Shown here: in pieces, positions 7,447 to 9,393 of the stretch
Layout: each line of letters begins with the position of its first letter
Numbering within the stretch: the first letter of the stretch is position 1
Assembly (NCBI GenBank): GCA_039188505.1
Contig: JBCCZC010000217.1
Location: 1 to 9,393, forward strand
Source: JBCCZC01 sp039188505
GTDB lineage: Bacteria; Pseudomonadota; Gammaproteobacteria; Xanthomonadales; SZUA-38
DNA: 9,393 nt
Reading direction: 5' to 3'
The notes under the pieces: model-generated
Told to the model about the DNA's origin: nothing
What the model saw: the letters and a program-made list of their open reading frames with translations, nothing else
Databases searched by the model: none
Made by a program: the position numbers and the translations under genes

Positions 7447-7514
7447 GGCCGTGGCGCCGGCGTTGACAAACCCCGGGCCCTGACGTGGCTTTGCGACGCA
7501 AACCCAGGCGACTG

Positions 7515-8201
7515 ATGGCCCGGCCCCGGCGGGCGGAACCCCTGCCGATCGGAAGCATCGCGGTTACGCTGCTGGTGCTGGCGTTGGGTTTCGTGGTGGT
7601 CAACGGTGATGACCCTTCGAGCTGGTACCAGCGCTTTGGCCTGGTCCCGATCGTCTTCTGGCAGGAGCAGGCCGAGGTGTCCCGCTTCTGGGCCGGCGAG
7701 CACTGGTTCACCCCGCTCACGTCGATCTTCATTCACCTCGACTGGGTGCACCTGCTCGGCAACCTCGCGTTCTTCTGGCTCTTCGCGCAGCGCATCGAGC
7801 GGCGCACGGGCTGGATCGTGTTCCTTGCGGTGGTCGTCGCCGGCGGCGTCTTCTCCTCACTCGTGTCCGCCGCCAAATTTGCGGACTCCGCAGCGCCCAT
7901 CATCGGCGCAAGCGGCGCGACCGCCGCGCTGCTGGGCGCCTTCCTGGTGCTCTATCCCGCGGCGAGGTTGGGGGTTGTCCTGCCGCTCGGCGTCTATCTG
8001 CAGATGATCCGCGTGCCTGGTCTCGCCCTGATCGGCACCTGGTTCCTGATCCAGGTGCTCTATACGCTCACGAGCAGCAGCGACGCCGCGATCGCCTGGT
8101 GGAGCCACATCGCGGGCTTCCTGTCGGGATTGCTTTTGGCCGGTTTTGGCCGCATGTTCGGATTCGCCGATCGGCCCCGCCGGGCCGCCGACCGCTACTG
8201 A
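7515..8201 (+). CDS. Rhomboid family intramembrane serine protease
   Basis: Rhomboids cut transmembrane segments of other membrane proteins within the bilayer. The 228-residue product has about six hydrophobic helices and all expected catalytic features: a HxxxxHxxxN motif (His74, His79, Asn83) in FIHLDWVHLLGN, the nucleophile Ser133 in GASGATAALLG, and the catalytic His198 in SHIAGFLSG. It therefore looks like an active protease, not an inactive pseudoprotease. ATG 7515 is preferred because AGG lies six bases upstream. An in-frame GTG at 7485 would add ten basic residues (ALRRKPRRL-like), also plausible for the positive-inside rule. A TTGACA at 7463-7468 lacks a partnering -10. The gene follows gspB by 68 bases (38 for the GTG start) and precedes DUF1820 by 15. 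The substrate is unknown; a rhombosortase role with type II secretion is possible but not shown. Confidence 0.92.
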   Translation: MARPRRAEPLPIGSIAVTLLVLALGFVVVNGDDPSSWYQRFGLVPIVFWQEQAEVSRFWAGEHWFTPLTSIFIHLDWVHLLGNLAFFWLFAQRIERRTGWIVFLAVVVAGGVFSSLVSAAKFADSAAPIIGASGATAALLGAFLVLYPAARLGVVLPLGVYLQMIRVPGLALIGTWFLIQVLYTLTSSSDAAIAWWSHIAGFLSGLLLAGFGRMFGFADRPRRAADRY

Positions 8202-8216
8202 AAGAACCGGGTAACG

Positions 8217-8543
8217 ATGGCAGCCAAGCCCCTCTACAAGGTGATCTTCCACAACCACGGCAAGGTCTACGAGCTGTTCGCCCGCTCGGCCTCGTCCAGC
8301 GGACTCTACGGCTTCGTCGAGATCGGCGAGCTCGTCTTCGAGGACGACAGCGCCATGGTCATCGATCCGACGGAAGAGCGGATGCGCGAAGAATTCGCCG
8401 ACGTCCGGACTCTCCACCTGCCCATGCACAGCGTCATCCGGGTCGAGGAAGTGGACCGGCGCGGCGCCTGTACGATTCGCGACAGCGAGTCGGGCGAGAA
8501 GGTCACACCCTTTCCGATCGCCCCCGGCAAGAAGCCCGGCTGA
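8217..8543 (+). CDS. DUF1820 family protein
   Basis: This small soluble protein of 108 residues matches DUF1820 (PF08850) along its length. It begins LYKVIFHNHGKVYELFAR, continues with GLYGFVEIGELVFED, the VIDPTEERMREEFADV segment, and LHLPMHSVIRVEEVDRRG, and ends with a PFP motif near residue 98. There is no signal peptide or membrane segment, so it should be cytoplasmic. No function is known to me for the family. The ATG follows the rhomboid stop by 15 bases, suggesting the same transcript. Its stop codon is separated by only two bases from the stop of the convergent S41 protease gene. Confidence 0.92.
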   Translation: MAAKPLYKVIFHNHGKVYELFARSASSSGLYGFVEIGELVFEDDSAMVIDPTEERMREEFADVRTLHLPMHSVIRVEEVDRRGACTIRDSESGEKVTPFPIAPGKKPG

Positions 8544-8545
8544 CG

Positions 8546-9393
8546 CTACCCGTCGGTGTCCAGCTGGCTGAGAATGGTGTGGCCCCGCAGCAGCGATAGC
8601 GCTCGATAAAGGGCGTAATCGCCCTCGGCCAGGGAGTAGTCCTCGCCCTCCGCCTCGAGCGTTTCCCCTTCGAGATGCCCGGCGAGATCCGCCTCCCGGC
8701 GGCCGTCCAGGATGGCGTCCCGGGCGAAGCTGTTGCCCGAGATATCGATGTCCGGCGCGATCCCGGCAGCTTGGATTGAACGGCCTGACGGCGTGTAGTA
8801 GCGCGCGGTGGTCAGCTTGATCGCGCCGCCGTTGTAGAGCGGCATCACGGTCTGGACCGACCCCTTACCGAAGGTCGGCGAGCCGACGATGACGGCGCGG
8901 CCATGGTCCTGCAGCGCGCCGGCCACGATCTCGGAGGCCGAGGCCGTTGCCGAGTCCACCAGGACCACGATGGGCGCGCCGGCGCCTTCGTCGCCCGGGC
9001 CCGCACTGAAGCTCAGTTCCGAGTGCTTCGAGCGTCCTTCGGTGTAGACGATGAGGCCATCTTCGAGGAACAGGTCGGTCAGCCCCACGGCCGCCCCGAG
9101 CACGCCGCCGGGGTTGCCGCGGAGGTCGAGGATGATGCCGGTGATGGCGCCGGGCGAGCCGGCCTTGAGGTCGTCGAGGGCTGCGCTGGCCTCCTCGGCG
9201 GTATCCGACTGGAACGTGGCGATGTCGAGGTAGGCATAGCGGTCGTCGAGCAGCTCGTAGTTGACGCTGGCCAGCGCGCTCACCCGGCGCTCGAGGGTCA
9301 CCTCGACCGGCTTGCGCTCGCCCTCGCGACCGAGCTGCAGCGTCACCTCGGTCCCCGGGGCGCCACGTACGCTGGTCATGGCTTCGTCGCGCG
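8546..9393 (-). CDS. C-terminal processing peptidase, CtpA/Prc type, S41 family (3' part; 5' end outside the window)
   Basis: This is the C-terminal portion of a periplasmic tail-specific serine protease; the frame is still open at the right edge. The visible protein begins at the end of a PDZ domain (RDEAMTSVRGAPGTEVTL), which binds substrate C-termini. The S41 protease domain follows: DRYAYLDIATFQSDTAEEA, the strand-turn LDLRGNPGGVL, the nucleophile region SATASASEI, and the catalytic lysine in TFGKGSVQT. The Ser-Lys spacing is 25 residues (serine codon complement of 8939-8941, lysine codon complement of 8864-8866), as in known Prc/CtpB enzymes. After YYTPSGRSIQAAGIAPDI comes an acidic tail of about 70 residues. 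The internal ATG (complement of 9377-9379) lies within the PDZ domain and is not the start. The residue set indicates an active enzyme. It converges on DUF1820. Confidence 0.94.
   Translation of the reverse strand, partial: RDEAMTSVRGAPGTEVTLQLGREGERKPVEVTLERRVSALASVNYELLDDRYAYLDIATFQSDTAEEASAALDDLKAGSPGAITGIILDLRGNPGGVLGAAVGLTDLFLEDGLIVYTEGRSKHSELSFSAGPGDEGAGAPIVVLVDSATASASEIVAGALQDHGRAVIVGSPTFGKGSVQTVMPLYNGGAIKLTTARYYTPSGRSIQAAGIAPDIDISGNSFARDAILDGRREADLAGHLEGETLEAEGEDYSLAEGDYALYRALSLLRGHTILSQLDTDG

Noticed and set aside
7445..7481. AGGGCC / GGCCCT inverted repeat after gspB as a terminator
   Set aside because: The stem is only six pairs with a loop of about 25 bases and no T-run follows.
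7463..7491. TTGACA between gspB and the rhomboid gene as a promoter
   Set aside because: The hexamer is a perfect -35 match, but the bases 16-18 downstream are GC-rich and give no acceptable -10, so it is not called.
8134..8152. Direct repeat TTTTGGCCG twice, ten bases apart
   Set aside because: It lies within the rhomboid coding sequence and encodes ordinary hydrophobic residues; it is probably chance.
9377..9379. Minus-strand ATG as the start of the S41 protease
   Set aside because: It falls inside the PDZ domain and the frame continues open to the window edge with fitting residues (RDEA), so the gene starts outside the window.

Overview
The window is GC-rich chromosomal DNA that most likely comes from a gammaproteobacterium. 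DUF3192 and DUF1820 proteins, the ExeA/GspB pair of type II secretion and a PutA closely similar to the E. coli enzyme all point that way. I cannot name the genus from the sequence; a halophilic or purple-sulfur/Xanthomonadales-like lineage would be a guess. There is no transposase, integrase, tRNA, rRNA, CRISPR array or phage gene in view, so apart from the left edge this looks like ordinary core genome.

Layout: (1) Bases 1 to about 530 are a non-coding tandem array of a 94-bp unit. There are about five full copies and a decayed sixth, and the array probably runs on past the left edge. (2) A GtrA-family membrane protein gene (602-1075, +) faces a small lipoprotein gene of the DUF3192 family (1109-1504, -). 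Their two stop codons sit in the arms of one 9-bp inverted repeat. (3) A 230-bp divergent intergenic region separates the lipoprotein gene from putA (1735-4887, +). PutA is the bifunctional proline-to-glutamate enzyme in its short form, without the DNA-binding and C-terminal extra domains. (4) The genes exeA (4913-6511), gspB (6520-7446), a rhomboid protease (about 7515-8201) and a DUF1820 protein (8217-8543) follow on the same strand. Gaps are 8 to 68 bases, so putA through DUF1820 may be one transcription unit. (5) From the right, the 3' end of a CtpA/Prc-type S41 protease gene (8546 to beyond the window, -) converges on DUF1820 with only two bases between the stop codons.

How the genes may work together: ExeA (inner-membrane ATPase with a periplasmic peptidoglycan-binding domain) and GspB form the known complex that helps the type II secretin assemble through the cell wall. 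No other secretion gene is present, so the pair is an orphan locus here. The neighbouring rhomboid protease and the periplasmic CtpA-type protease also act at the envelope, and the lipoprotein and GtrA are envelope proteins too. PutA is the metabolic exception. I see no clearly novel multi-gene system. The most unusual feature is the 94-bp array with its gradient of decay; the most interesting protein context is the rhomboid beside the secretion pair.
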